Shown here piece after piece: positions 44,501 through 59,500 of a stretch of 64,000 nt of DNA (positions are counted from its first letter, which is position 1; each line of letters starts with the position of its first letter). Source of the stretch: Proteiniborus sp. MB09-C3 (GTDB taxonomy: Bacteria > Bacillota > Clostridia > Tissierellales > Proteiniboraceae); assembly GCF_030263895.1 (NCBI RefSeq), contig NZ_CP127161.1, positions 930,001-994,000 on the forward strand. Direction: 5' to 3'. The translations under genes and the position numbers were made by a program. The notes below the pieces were generated by a model. The model had not been told where the DNA came from, made no database searches, and was given only the letters and a program-made list of their open reading frames with translations.

Positions 44501-47500
44501 TACGCAGAGGCTTTAGATATGCCTCTCAGTATGAAGCCTGAAGCAATGTATGAAATAGCTAAGAGAAAGGCTTTAGACATAAATGAAGACAGGGGTGTAA
44601 TAATACTTGTAGATATGGGTTCTCTTACTAGCTTTGGAGACATGATTATGGAGGACACAGGAATAGAATGTAAGACCATTGATATGGTAAGTACTCCTTT
44701 AGTCATTGATGTTTGCAGAAAAGCTATGATGGGATATGAATTAAAGGAGATATACTATTCTATTATAGAAAAAAACATGCAATCCAATGAAAAATCAGAA
44801 AGAAGGAAAAATAAAAGAATGGATGCCATAATAACGGCCTGCTTCACTGGCGAGGGTTCATCAAAACGCTTGATGGGAATAATAGAAGAGCAGATAAAAA
44901 AAGAAGGACAAATCAAAATAATCCCAATCAATATCAATATAGACTTTAAGAAAAGATTAGATGAGCTAAAGGAAAGCTATAACATTCTAGCCATAGTAGG
45001 AACAGTGGATATGGATACAGGCCATATTCCCTTCATACCTGCCATTGAAATCTTAGACGGGTATGGAATATACAAAATAAAAGAAATAATAAAAGAAGAA
45101 GATATATTTTTCAAAATAGGAAAATCTCTAAATGATCATATGGTCATTGTTGAGGGCGAAGAGATTGCAGGTGAGGTAAAGCATGTAATAAGAAGTATTG
45201 AAAAGGATTTAAAAATGAAGATATCAAACGATGTAAAAATGGGTATTGCATTACATATTAGCTTTTTAGTAGATAATATCTTAAATGGCATTAGTTCTAG
45301 AAGCTTTGACAATTTAAGTGAGTACAAAGACATATACAGAAAAGAATTAAAACAGATTAAAAAATGCTTAGAGCCATTAGAAGTGCAATATGGGATCAAT
45401 ATTGAGGAAAGTGAACTAGCCCATATAACCAAGCTGTTTTTGTCAAATAATAATAGTGTGAAATAGTGTGTGGCGATTTTACACATTATTTATTTTTATT
45501 ACACAGTAAAATCAATAAAAACCCCTTATTATTGAAATGATTTTCTCCCTCAGGCAGCTAAAATACCATGCCTATGAGACTTAAAAGAATTTTTAGGCTA
45601 TTGAGATAATTGGCTAGGTTTATGCAATATATATTAGTGTGTTATAACACATAAATATATTTTAAGGAGGGTAGAAAAGACATCACATTAGTGAAAGGAG
45701 AGACATTGTCATGATTAAAATTATGCTTGTTTGTTCTGCAGGAATGTCTACTAGCTTACTAGTAACTAAGATGAGAGCTACGGCAGTAAAGAATAATATT
45801 GAAGTAAACATATTTGCAGTAGCAGAGGCAGATGTAAAAAAACATCTAGATGAGGTAGATGTTGTATTGCTTGGTCCTCAGGTTAGATTTCTTTTAACAA
45901 AAATGAAGGAGCTTTTAGGACCAAAAGGAATACCTGTAGATGTAATTAACGGCATAGATTATGGAATGATGAACGGGGAAAAGGTATTAAATCAGGCATT
46001 GGGACTAATGGGGATGGCAAAAGTGGAGTAAATAAAAAACAATAAGGGGGATAAAGGATGAATAGTTTCATTAGTTTCATGGAAAGACGATTTGTTCCTA
46101 TTGCAGCTAAAATAGGTGCACAAAGACATCTTGTGGCTATTCGAGACGGTTTTGTAGCAATTATGCCTTTGATATTAGCGGGTTCATTTGCATTAGTATT
46201 TAAAAACACATTGTTTTCATGGATACCTGGTTTGGAAGTTCTAAAGGGAATATGCGACAGTGTATGGTGGGGTACACTAGCTATTATGACCTTAGTAGTT
46301 GTATTTAGTGTAGGATACAATCTAGCAAAGGGATATGGAGAAGATGGCCTTGCAGCAGGAATCATATCAGTAGGAGCATATATTGCAACTCTTCCTCAAT
46401 CCCATGGAGATGCAGGCTGGGGATACATCCACTGGGGATACCTAGATGCAAAAGGATTATTTACAGGTTTAATAGTAGCTTTAATAGCAACAGAAATATT
46501 CGTGAAGCTAACAAAGAAAAAGATTATTATCAAGATGCCAGACAGTGTACCACCAGCAGTAGGAAAGGCTTTTGCGGCAGTAGTTCCTGGAGTTATTGCT
46601 TTAACAGTATTCGGTATTATTACTTTATTAATCTCCTTAGCAGGCTGGGGCAGTTTATATGATATGATATATAACGGAATTCAGAAGCCATTGCAAGGAT
46701 TTAGCCAAGGTGTAGGCTCAGCCATGTTCCTAGCAGTATTGATAAATCTATTCTGGTTCTTTGGACTTCATGGAGCAAATATACTAGATCCTATAATGAA
46801 CGCATTATACTTACCTGCTCTTGAAGCAAATGCAAGCGCAATTCAACAGGGTTTAGCTGCACCTAATGCTATTACTAGAGTATTTTTTGATACGTATGTG
46901 CATCTAGGAGGTTCTGGAGCAACATTAGCATTAATTATTGCCATATTTATTGTTGTGAGAAAGAGAGAGGAATACAAAGCTGTTGCTAAACTATCAGCAC
47001 CATCAGGAATATTCCAAATCAATGAACCAATATTGTTCGGACTTCCAATAGTTCTTAATCCAATACTATTTATTCCATTTTTAATTACACCAGCAGTACT
47101 TACACTTGTGGCATATCTTGCAACTGTGTCAGGATTGATTCCTCCAACTTATGTTGCTATACCTTGGATATCACCACCTGGAATTGGTGCATTTTTAGCA
47201 ACAGGCGGAAGCTTAAGGAGTGTGCTTGCAGGTCTTTTAGCTTTGATAAATTTGGGGATAGCTACATTAATCTACCTACCATTCGTGTCACTTGCTGAAA
47301 GGCAAGTTAGAGGAGAAGACAAAAAAGCTAAAGCATAGTATAGTATTTATAGTGTTAAAGGGTGTTGAGCCCTTTAACACTACAATAATTTATAACATAG
47401 TAAAAGCTATTCCTTGATAGATTATGAAGACTAGTTTACTAATCCTAAGGAGAGATATATATGGAATTCGAGATGATTATAATAAACTTAATCAACCACA

Positions 47501-50500
47501 GTGGGGAGGCTAGAAGCTCCTGCATGGAAGCAATTCATTATGCAAAAATTGGAGATTTTCATAAGGCAAGAGAAAAAATAGATGAGGCTAACGAAAAGAT
47601 TTCCTTGGCTCATAAGACTCAAACAGCTTTAATTCAAGGAGAAGCACAGGGCAATAAACAGGAGCTATCACTTTTACTGGTACATGCACAGGACCATTTA
47701 ATGAATGCCCTAACTGTAAAGGATATGGCGGTGGAATTTGTTGAATTGTATTCTAAAATAAGTGAAATATTAAGTGGAGGCTGCTTAAATGCATAAATTA
47801 GGAGTTTCTATATATCCTCAAAATGCTAGCATAGAAGAAAATAAAAAATATCTAGGCTTGGCGGCAAAGCATGGATTTACTAGAGTGTTTACCTGCCTTA
47901 TCTCTATGAAGGGGGATAAGGAAAAAGCTATTAGAGAATTCAGTGAAATTATGAATTATGCTAAATCCTTAGGAATGGAAGTCATAGCAGATATATCTCC
48001 TTCAATCTTTTATGAGTTCAATATTGATTATAAAGAGCTAAGATTTTTTTCGGAATTAGGTTTAGCGGGTATAAGGCTTGACTTAGGTTTTACCGGAATT
48101 GAAGAGAGCATAATGACCTTTAACCCATATGGATTAAAGATTGAAATAAATATGAGCAATGGAACAAGATATTTAGATAATATTTTATCTTATATTCCAA
48201 ACAAGGAGAATCTTATTGGCTGCCATAATTTTTATCCTCACAGATATACTGGACTTTCAAGAAAACACTTTATTGAATGCTCTAGAAGGTATAAAGATTA
48301 TGGAATAGAAACAGCTGCTTTCATCTCCTCGAAAGCAGCTACTTTTGGTCCATGGCCGGTTAATGAAGGACTTTGCACTTTAGAGGAACACAGGGAGATC
48401 CCCATAGAAATCCAAGCCAAGGATTTATTTAATACAGATTTAATTGATAATGTAATAATAGCAAATAGCTTTGCTTCCGAAGATGAACTTAAATTGCTTG
48501 GCGAAATGAATAAGAATATTTTGTGTCTGAGTGTGAATATATATAAAAATGTACCAGAGACTGAAAGGAAAATTATACTAGATGAAATCCATTTCAATAG
48601 AGGAGATGTATCAGAATATATGATACGTTCTACTCAAAGCAGAGAAAAATATGCAGGTCATCATTTTCAAGTATTCAATGCTAAAGACATTGAGATAGGA
48701 GATGTTTTATTAGACAGTAGTCTATATGAGAGATATGCAGGGGAACTTCAAATAGCACTAAAGTCTATGAAAAATAGCGGTAAAACAAGTATAGTGGCTA
48801 AAATAGATGAAGAAGAAATATATCTTCTAGAGCATATAAGACCTTGGCAAAAATTTATCTTTGTTGAAAAGTGTCAAAACCCTATGTTATAATCAAATAG
48901 ACTAAATTTGATTATAGGAAGGGAATTCTACTAATGTACACAATAATAGATATAATAGACAAGATAATTGAAATCGAAAAAAAAGCCCTAGAATTTTATA
49001 AAATGCTTCAGAAAAACCCTAACATAAACGAGCGTGTGAGGCTAGCTGCTGGTGTATTTGTGAGAGAAGAAGGAAGGCATATAGAAATATATGAAAGTAT
49101 AAAAAAAGATGTATCAGATTTTAGGGACATACAGATTGATTTTGATGTTTATGATTCAATATCAAAGATTGTTTTAGAATTTAGAAGAAGCTTAGTTCAT
49201 TCTCAGGCAGATGATGTTCAAAAACTTCTGGCTGGAGCCTTAGATTTTGAACAAAAAAACTTAGCTCTTGTCATTAGAATACAGGGGCTGCTTGTCAGAA
49301 AAAAAGAGGATGCTGAAACAAATAGCTACAAGGCACTAACTAGAATCATACATGAAGAAGAAGGACATATTAAAATGATAGAAACTTTTTTAAGATAGCT
49401 CGTGGTCTAAAAAGAATCCTGTTGATAAAAGGATTCTTTTTTTATGGAAAATAAACGAAATTTGTAGTAAAATATACATGTCCTAGATAAGATTATGGTT
49501 GACTACATAGAGAGGAAGATATATAGCTATGCTTGAAGTATTATTAGTTTTAATTATTATTGTTGCATTATTGATTGTAATTATAGCAAGACAACGGAAG
49601 CGTAATGGTGAAAAATACATTGAAGACCAGCTTACTAAACAGGATAAGTATGATGCATTAACAGGCCTTCCAAATGAAAAACATTTAAATGAGTTTTTAG
49701 CAAAGAAAATAGAATCAAAAATGGCAGGAGATAAAAAACAGTTCTTGATATCTATTAGAGTAACAAACTATAATGAAATCGTTGCTGGTTATGGATATAG
49801 ATTAATGGATGAAGTTATAATTAGTATGGTTAGAAGAATTGAACTAATTTTCAATGGAATAGGCAAATTATTTAGAAGTGGCAAGGAAGAATTTATTGTA
49901 TTAGTAAATATGGACGAGGATATACATAATTTGGATTCCATTATTGAATCACTAAATGAGACAATTAGTATTGGCTTTAACACTGAGGCAGGAATAATAT
50001 TTATAAATATGGCAATGGGAATACTATCTATTACAAACAAGTATAATAATGTTAATAAAATGATTAATGATTTAATCCTATCAACAGATTGGGCAGAAAA
50101 AAGTGATAATGCAAATTATGTATATTATAGTGAAAGCATAAGGGAAAAGCTGAGAAAAGATGTTAAATTAGAAACTCTATTGAGAGCTGCAATTGATAAT
50201 ATGGAGCTAAGTCTCTTATATCAACCGCAAATTGATCCCAAAACCAACAAAATGGTAGGTGTAGAGGCTTTACTAAGGTGGGATAATGACGAACTTGGAC
50301 AAATACCACCTTTTGTATTTATACCTATTGCTGAAAAAATAGGTGTTATAAATGACATAAGTAATTGGGTTATTAAGGAAGCATGTAAACAAAATAAGAA
50401 ATGGCAGGAAAAAGGATTACCTAAAATCCCTGTTTCTGTGAACTTATCTCCTGTTCAATTTAAGGATAATAAAATTAGCGATGAGATTAGAGAAATATTA

Positions 50501-53500
50501 GAGGAATGTGAGCTGGAAGGGAAATATTTAGGCATTGAAATAACAGAAGGGACATTAGTAGAGAACAGACAGGATATAAATGAGAAGCTTTGTTCATTAA
50601 AAGCTATGGGGATTTCAATATCTATTGATGACTTTGGCACAGGGTATTCATCATTAGGATATCTTAGAGAGTTAGCATTTGATAATATTAAAATAGATAG
50701 AGAATTTATTAAAGATTATCCAGATAATGATGATGGAGTAATTGCTAAAATAATACTTAGCCTTTCTCGTGAGCTTAAGATAAACTCAGTAGCTGAAGGT
50801 GTTGAAACAAAAGAACAGCTTGACTTTATAATGAATAATGGTGGCGATTTCATTCAAGGGTATTATTATAGTCCACCAGTTTCAGCAGGAAAAATTGAAG
50901 AACTTTTGACGAAGAAAAACGAGAGCGCTTAATCCTCTCGTTTTCTATGATTACTTAATTAATCGGTGGAGGGATACTAATGGTAAAGGAACTTTTAAAG
51001 GCCTTTTTCTTTATTTTCGTAGCAGAGATGGGAGACAAGACTCAAATATTAGCTATGACATTTGCAACACAATATAGGGTACAGAAGGTTTTACTAGGGG
51101 TGCTAATTGGGTCTGCATTAAATCATGGTATTGCCATAGCTTTAGGTTCTTATTTGTCGAATGTTATTCCGTTAGATAATATACAAATGGCCGCAGGGAT
51201 ATTATTTATTGCATTTGGCCTATGGACTTTGAGAAGTGAAGATGATGAAGAGAAAAAAGATAATAAAAAAAGCTTTGGTCCAGTTTTAACTGTAGCCTTA
51301 GCATTTTTTGTGGGAGAACTAGGTGATAAAACTCAGCTTACAGCCATGACATTAGCTACAGATGCAGTTCATCCCGTATTTATACTGTTTGGAACAGTGT
51401 TGGGAATGTTGGCTACAAGCAGTCTAGGGATATTTGTTGGAAGTATAATTGGAGAGAAGGTCCCTGAGTTTGGAATCAAAATTGCTTCATCTGGAATATT
51501 CTTATTTTTTGGTACTTTAAAGCTCTTTCAAACAGTTCCTCCAAAGTATATAACCGTAATCAATATTATTTTTTATTTTATACTTTTATCTGTGTCAGTT
51601 TATCTACTGTTAAAACCAACATTAAAATCAAGAAGTGCAGGAAAAAGACTTCCTATGCAGGAGGCAGCTGCTGCTCTTTATATTCAAGCAAATGAAATAA
51701 AAGAAGCTGTTGAGAATATATGTTTGGGAGAATCTCAATGTAAAGAGTGTATGGAAGGTAAGTGCCTTATTGGTTTCACAAAAAAAGCTTTGAAATCTGC
51801 TACAGAGGAAGGAACATATATATTACCATCTGAATGGGAAAACATGCCAAATTATAATTCAAAGAATTTTGAACAGGGAAAAGTAATTGAGGCCTTAGCA
51901 CTAACTATATCTCATTTAATAAAGTATAGTTATAGTTCAGATGAAAATTATGTAGTGAGCAAAGTGAGACAGGCTTTGGAAATCATAGCATTTGGCGAGC
52001 CACTTCCTTTTGATGGAAATATAAAAAGATATTATAAGACTATGAAGAAAAGAAATGAAAGACTTTATATTAGAATAAGACAGAGGGTTGAAGAAATAAA
52101 TTAAGAAAATAAAAGCAAAATTAATATACATTTATGCAGGTAAAAACCTCAATATATATTATGTTTAAAAAGATATCATTAGGGAATAAATATATCAAAG
52201 AATATTATATCTAAACATAAGGAGGAAAATAGATGGAAAGAATAGTTGGAAGACCTGCACCAGAATTTACTATGCCGGCAGTAATGATTAACGGTGAAGA
52301 TTTTGGAGAAGTTAAGCTAAATGACTATAAAGGCAAATGGTTAGTAATGTTTTTCTACCCACTTGATTTTACTTTTGTTTGCCCTACAGAGATAAAAGCC
52401 TATAGTGATAAGTTTGAAAAATTTAAGGCAGCAGGAGCGGAAGTGCTAGCAGTAAGTACAGATAGTGAACATTCACATAAAGCTTGGATAAAGGGAGATT
52501 TAGGTCAATTAAGATTTCCTTTAGCTTCTGATAGGACAAAGTCTACAGCTAGGGACTATGGAGTTCTTATAGAAGAAGAAGGCATAGCTTTAAGAGGGCT
52601 ATTTATCATTGATCCAGAAGGGGTAGTCAGATACTCTGTGGTTCATGACCTTGGAATAGGAAGAAGCGTAGAAGAAACATTACGTGTACTAAAAGCATTG
52701 CAGGCAGGGGGACTATGTCCTGTGGACTGGAATGAAGGAGATGAACTATTATAGCAATCTACACTTTGCATAGGCATTGCTATAAATAAAAATATAAATA
52801 AAAGTAAATTTAGCAAATATAGCAGGGAACTTATTCTCTGCTATTATTTTTGCTATCAATGAAGTAAAATAAGAAATATGATAGTATGATAATGAGGTGG
52901 TTTAATGGATATTTTTTATGTTGAACAGATGTTTAAAGAGCGTAAAGGAAAGCCCTTGGAGCTAGAAAATAATTATGCTGTGCTTTTACCACTGATAAAT
53001 ATAGACGGGAAATGGAATGTTTTGTTTGAGGTTCGTTCAGAAAAACTAGACAGGCAACCAAATGAGATATCATTTCCAGGGGGGAAAATAGAAGAAAAAG
53101 AGACATTTAGAGAAGGTGCCATTAGAGAGACTTGCGAAGAGCTAAATATTGAGCCTGATAATATAGCTTTATTAGGAGAGCTAGACTATATAGTATCTGT
53201 AAATAGTGCCATATATGGTTTTGTAGGGATACTTGAGAACCTTGATGTAGATTATATTCAGTATAGTGAAAATGAAGTAGACCATGTATTTACAGTACCC
53301 TTGGACTTTTTTCTAAATAATGAACCGGAAACACATTATACAAGGCTAGAGGTTACTCCTAATGAGAATTTTCCCTACCATCTAATACAAAATGGCAGAG
53401 GCTATAATTGGAATAAGGGCAGTCAAGCTGTGCATTTTTATGTCTATGGGGATTATGTAATATGGGGTATGACTGCTAGATTTATTAAAAACTTTGTTAA

Positions 53501-56500
53501 TATAGTCAAAAAAGATATAAAATAAAAAGCAAGTGAGCTTACTTGCTTTTTAAAAATCAAATACAAAGTGAAGAGATTCAATGTATAATTATAAAACCTT
53601 TGTATAGTTATTATAAGAGATTATTCAAACTGTTTTCCAGCCAAGCTATTATGTTATTTTTGTTTTTGTTAACCTCGGGAATTGCTTCCCAGGCTTCTAT
53701 AAAGAGGTCGTTTATAGATTTCACAATAACAGGCTCATTGATTAGAAAACTAAAAGATGATTTTTGATTTTTTAATACATTTGAATATGTATTTTCTAAA
53801 GGATTTATTGTACTAATGAGTAAAGAACTTATTCCCTTAGTTTCAAAGCAAAAACCTGGCAATATATTTTTGCTTTTTTTGCTTATTAATGCAATTTCAT
53901 AATTATCATATTTTTTTAATAAATATATGATGTTATTGATGTACTCAATAATATCATTTTGATCTAATTTAGACTTTAACTGAACATGATATCCATCGAC
54001 TAATAGAAAATCTCTTTTAGCTATTAAATTTTCTATGTCTTCTCTTATGTAAATATTCTTGTATAAGCAGTTTTTTTTGCCAAAATCAAATGTCTGCAAG
54101 CTATTATTTTGATATCTGACTTTCTTTTCAAATTCTGTTTTTGTTGGACTAGACATTCTAAGGTATTTTTCATAAAGTCCTGTAGGCATAGTTAATGAAT
54201 CAATACTGTTACTATAGAGGTATCTATTTCCTAATCTATTTAAATTTTCTGCTTTGCTTTTACAGAAGAAAATATCTCTGCTATTAAAGCGGTCCACTAT
54301 TAATGGCGAATAATAAGCAATGGACTTATAATAATAATATAAAAGCATGTTGATGGCTTTTTGATTTTTGAAGTAAAAAGCGCTATCAAAAGAATAACCT
54401 ATGTAATCTAAGAAGCATAAACATACTATAGCGCCAATTTCAGGGACAATAATGACATCAGTCCCTCTAATATGGGGACTGCTCTCCTTAAAATAAAAAA
54501 TTTTGAAATTTTCATATTTAGCGAACTTTTGAATAAATTTTATGGTTTTTATATTACTTTTTTTATCGTCTCTTAATAGCAAAGAGATAACTATTTTCCA
54601 ATCATTCTCTAGAACTTTTATAAAATATTTTTCTATAAGATTAGAAAAAACTTGATTGTATAGAAAAAGCTCTACACCATTATTTAATGTTATAAGAATA
54701 GGCTCTGAATGCCTTCCATTCATTTTAGAAGCTTTATAAAGTATATCTGCAACACTAGATAAGACATATTGCTCTCCAACTATAACGCACTCATTACATG
54801 ACCAGTAGCTATGCATATTGATTTTATCTTCGCTGGATAGGGTATTATCACCACTTGCTAGAATAAACTCCTTTTCCGAGAAGCCTGTCCCAAAATATGG
54901 TGAATTAGTTTTATCTTCAGTATTTTTTTTATTCGCAATAGAATATTCTTGGCCAACTAAAAGAATATTTTCTAATATGTCTTCTATCTTTTTGAATTTA
55001 TCATTTTTCTTATTTCTATTAAGCATATGTATTGCCTCTGTGATGCTTTGCTTCTGTTGGACATTTGTTATGCTGTTCGAAATAAATTTAGCTATATTCT
55101 GAATATGATTAGAATTATAAGAAGGAACTCTTTTGTTATTTACCCATCTGCTCACTAAAGAAGGGTCCACATTTATTCCTCTGGCTAATTGATTATAGGT
55201 CATATTTAGCGAGGAGAGTATAATTCTTAAACATTCCCCAAATTCTAAAATACTTTTCATAAAACTACCCCCAATATAATCTTTAAATGCATAATGGCTA
55301 CTTTTAATAACTACACCTATTCAACTTAAAAAACATTTAAAAGACAATAAATTGTCATTGACAAAAACATGACATGTAGGGAAAAGTCATATTTCTTTGT
55401 GCTAATATTAGACGTATATCTGACAATATCTAGATTATTCTCCAAAATTCGCATAGCCATTTTATTATCGACTAATCGTAACATAAAAACATATTATTAA
55501 TCAAAGAACAGATATAATATATTTTATACGAAAATTACATCAATACCTAATGACAAATATATACTTCTAGGGGGCATGCAAAGTGAAGCAAGAAAGAATA
55601 AAAAACACAAAATTATTTAATTTTAAAAGTCTAAATACTAAAATAACTCTAGTATTGACACTATCGATATTTATCATATGCATGAGTTTGACATCAATGT
55701 CATATTTTAATGCAAGTAAGGCTCTATTAAAGGAAGCAAATGATAATTTAATTCAGATAGCGCGAAGCACTGCAAAATATGTAGAGGCTTCTGTTTCAAA
55801 GGATATAGATTCATTAAATCGTACAGTGGAGGATATTCAATATGCGAAAACTGGATATGCATTTATTATAGATAAAGAGGGTAATATTATAGCTCATCCA
55901 GATAATAATCTAATTATGTCAGAGAAATTAAAGTATGAAAATATAAAAGATGATCCCCAATATAAATCATTAGAAGCTCTTTACAGGAAGATGATGGCTG
56001 GTGAGACAGGGGAAGCCGAATATATTTTTGAAGGAGTAAAAAAGTTAAATGGATATGCTCCTATTGGTAGTACAGGCTGGTCTATTGCAGTAACTGCACC
56101 TGAGGATGAAATATTAGAAGGATTAAAGAACTTTGGAAATTCAAGTGTAATTATTGGCATTATAGCAATAATCATAGGTATAATAATTTCTTCAATAATT
56201 GGTACTTCTATATCGAAGCCTATAATAGCAATAACAAAACGTGCTGAAAGCATTGCAGATTTAGATCTTAGTGTAGATGTTGATAGCAATTATCTAAATC
56301 GAAATGATGAAATAGGGAGAATAGCAACATCCTTCCAGACTATTTTAGATAATCTAAGAAAATTCATATCCAATGTTATGAGTTCTGCAGAACAGGTTGC
56401 AGCATCTTCAGAAGAATTAACTGCAATTTCTGAGCAATCAGCAATGGCCTCTCAAAGCGTGGCTGACTCATCTACAGAAGTAGCACATAATTCAGAAGAA

Positions 56501-59500
56501 CAGCTAAAGGAGATATTAGAGGTTACATCTTCTATGGAACAGATATCTGCAAGTGTTCAAGAAGTATATAGCAATACAGAGGAGATCAATAATTTGAGTA
56601 AGGAGGCCTTCAAGCAATCAGGCAAAGGAAAAGGTGACATAAAGGAAGTTGCTTCTCAAATGAATAGTATAGCCAAGAGTACAGATAATGTTAAAGAATC
56701 ACTTGAGGAAGTCATTAACAGTTCAAAGAAGATGAATGATATGACAAATTTAATACAGAGTATAGCAGAGCAGACAAATTTACTATCATTGAATGCAGCA
56801 ATAGAAGCTGCAAGAGCTGGAGATCAGGGAAGAGGCTTTGCAGTAGTAGCAGAGGAAGTCAGAAAATTGGCAGAAGAATCGCAGAAGGCAACAGAAGATA
56901 TACAACAACTGATAATGAGCAATGATAAAATAATTCAGAGAGCTAACATAGTTATGGAAAAAGGCCTGAATAACGTCAGCAAGGGAATTGATACAGTCAA
57001 TGTTACTGAGAAAACCTTTGAAAGCATTGCAGAGCTTATCGAAAGAGTTAGTGAACAGATTAGCTTCATAGCCGAGTCTATAAGCCAGGTGGCTAAGGGA
57101 AGTGAGAATGTAGTATCATCTTCTACTCAATTAGAGAATATGAGCAAGGAAGTGTCAGGACAAATACAGAACGTATCAGCTGCAACAGAAGAGCAGACAG
57201 CATCTATGGAAGAAATAGCTTCAGCCAGTCAAAGTTTGGCTAAGCTAGCAGAAGAACTACAGCAAAGTATTGCTCGAGTCAAGTTATAGAAAATATTAAA
57301 AGCAAAAAAGTTAGAAGTTTCACAAGTGTTTTTTTGTTGAAGCTTCTAACTTTTTTAGTTTATACAATTATTTTTTTATAAGCTAGACTTGGCTTTCATC
57401 ATGCATTGTTTGCAATCTTTTCAATTCAAGTATAATAAAAGTACTTGTTAGCAGAAAAGAGAAAAAGTCAGCAGTTGGACCAGCCATCCATACACCATTT
57501 AAACCAAAGAAACGAGGCAATATCAATATAGCTGGAATGAGCATCAAAACCTGCCTAGATAAGCTAAGGAGCATAGACTGCTTTGGCTTGCCTGTGGCCT
57601 GAAAGTAGTTTGAGCTAACAATTTGGAATCCAATAATAGGAAGCATAGTAAAGAAAATTTTCATTCCATTAGCTCCAATACTTATAAGCTCCTTGTCCTT
57701 GCTGTTAAACAATGCTACAAGCTGTGCAGGGAATAGCCTAGTAACGATAAAACCAATTATTGTAAAGGACGTTGCTGCCATAATCGCAAGCATCAAAGCC
57801 TTTTTAACCCTATCATATTTTTTTGCTCCATAGTTAAAGCCTATGATAGGCTGAGAACCTTGATTAATCCCAAATATGGGCATTAACAATATTGTTGAAA
57901 AGCTGTTTATCGCTCCATAGGCTGAAATAGCCAAATCTCCCCCATAAGTCTTGAGACTATGGTTTAGGAGTGTAGTTATTCCACTTGCTGCTACTTGCAT
58001 TGCAAAAGGAGCAGAACCAATAGCAAGTATACCTTTTACCGTTGATAAATTCAATTTCCAGTTTTCTTTTTTTACTTCAAGGGAACTTTTATTCCTAAAA
58101 AAATAACTTAATACCCATGCAGCAGAAACTGCTTGAGAAATAATAGTAGCCAATGCTGCCCCCTTAATCCCCATATTAAATACTATGATAAAAATTGGAT
58201 CGAGTATTGTGTTAAGTATAGCTCCTATAAGCATTGTAGACATAGCTCTTCTAGGATTTCCTTCTGCACGAATAAAATTATTCATTCCAAATCCTATAGT
58301 TTGAAAGACTGCGCCAAATAATATTATGCTTAAATACTCCCTTGAATAAGGTAAAACCTGTGGACTTGCTCCAAAGAGCTTAAGCAATGGATCCAAAAAT
58401 ACTAAACCAAGAATAGAAATAGATGCTGAGAATATTACTAACAAAACCATTGCATTTCCTAGTATAAGCTCCGCTTCTTCTTTTTTTCCTTCTCCTAATC
58501 TTATGGATATTAGTGAAGTACCTCCTATACCCACGAGCATACCAAAAGCCATAATAATAATCATAATTGGAAAGGCTATAGTAACACCTGCCAAACCTAG
58601 AGAATCAACAAAATTTCCTATAAAAATCCTATCTACTATATTATATAAGGCATTAACTATCATACCTACAATGGCTGGGATAGAAAATTTAAGTAATAAT
58701 TTCCCTATTTTCTCTTCACCTAATAATTGTGCTCTATCCATTTACTACCTCCTATACTGTTATTTTTATACGCTTCAATTATTAAAATTCTATTGATTTT
58801 CCTTTAGTATGTCAATAGGCATTTGTTTTTTACCAATATTATATGGAAAATAGTGCACTTATATGGTAATATGAACATATAATTACTAGACTTGTTACAC
58901 ATCAAAGACTATAAAGCTTTACCAAGGGGATTTGGTGTTATATATTTTTCAAAAAAGTGTTAGAATGCCTACAAAAAGGGTATAAATCAACAATAGCTGA
59001 CTTACATAGAGAAAAAAATAACAGGAGGAATTTATATGAAACAAGAGAAAATTAGGGGTAAAAAATCCTTTAGCCTCAATAACTTGCAAATTAAAATGAC
59101 CTTTATATTAATCATATTAACATTGGTTATATGCATAAGCCTAGGGTTACCATCCTATCTGAATGCAAAGAAAGCTTTGCTTAAGAATACAGAGGATAAT
59201 TTAATTCAATTGGCTAAAAGTGCTGCTAATTATGCAGAGCTTAGTATTATAAAAGACTCAGGCTCATTAGATCATGCAATTTCCGATATTAAATATGCAC
59301 AAACTGGTTATGCCTTTATTATAGATAAGGAGGGCAATATTGCTGCTCATCCAGACGAAAGCCTAATTATGTCAGATAAATTAAAATATGAAAACATAAA
59401 AAATGATTCTAATTATAAATCCCTAGCTGTTCTTTTTAAAAAAATGATGGCTGGAGAAACAGGACAAGCCTCATATATATTTGAAGGCATCAACAAGTTA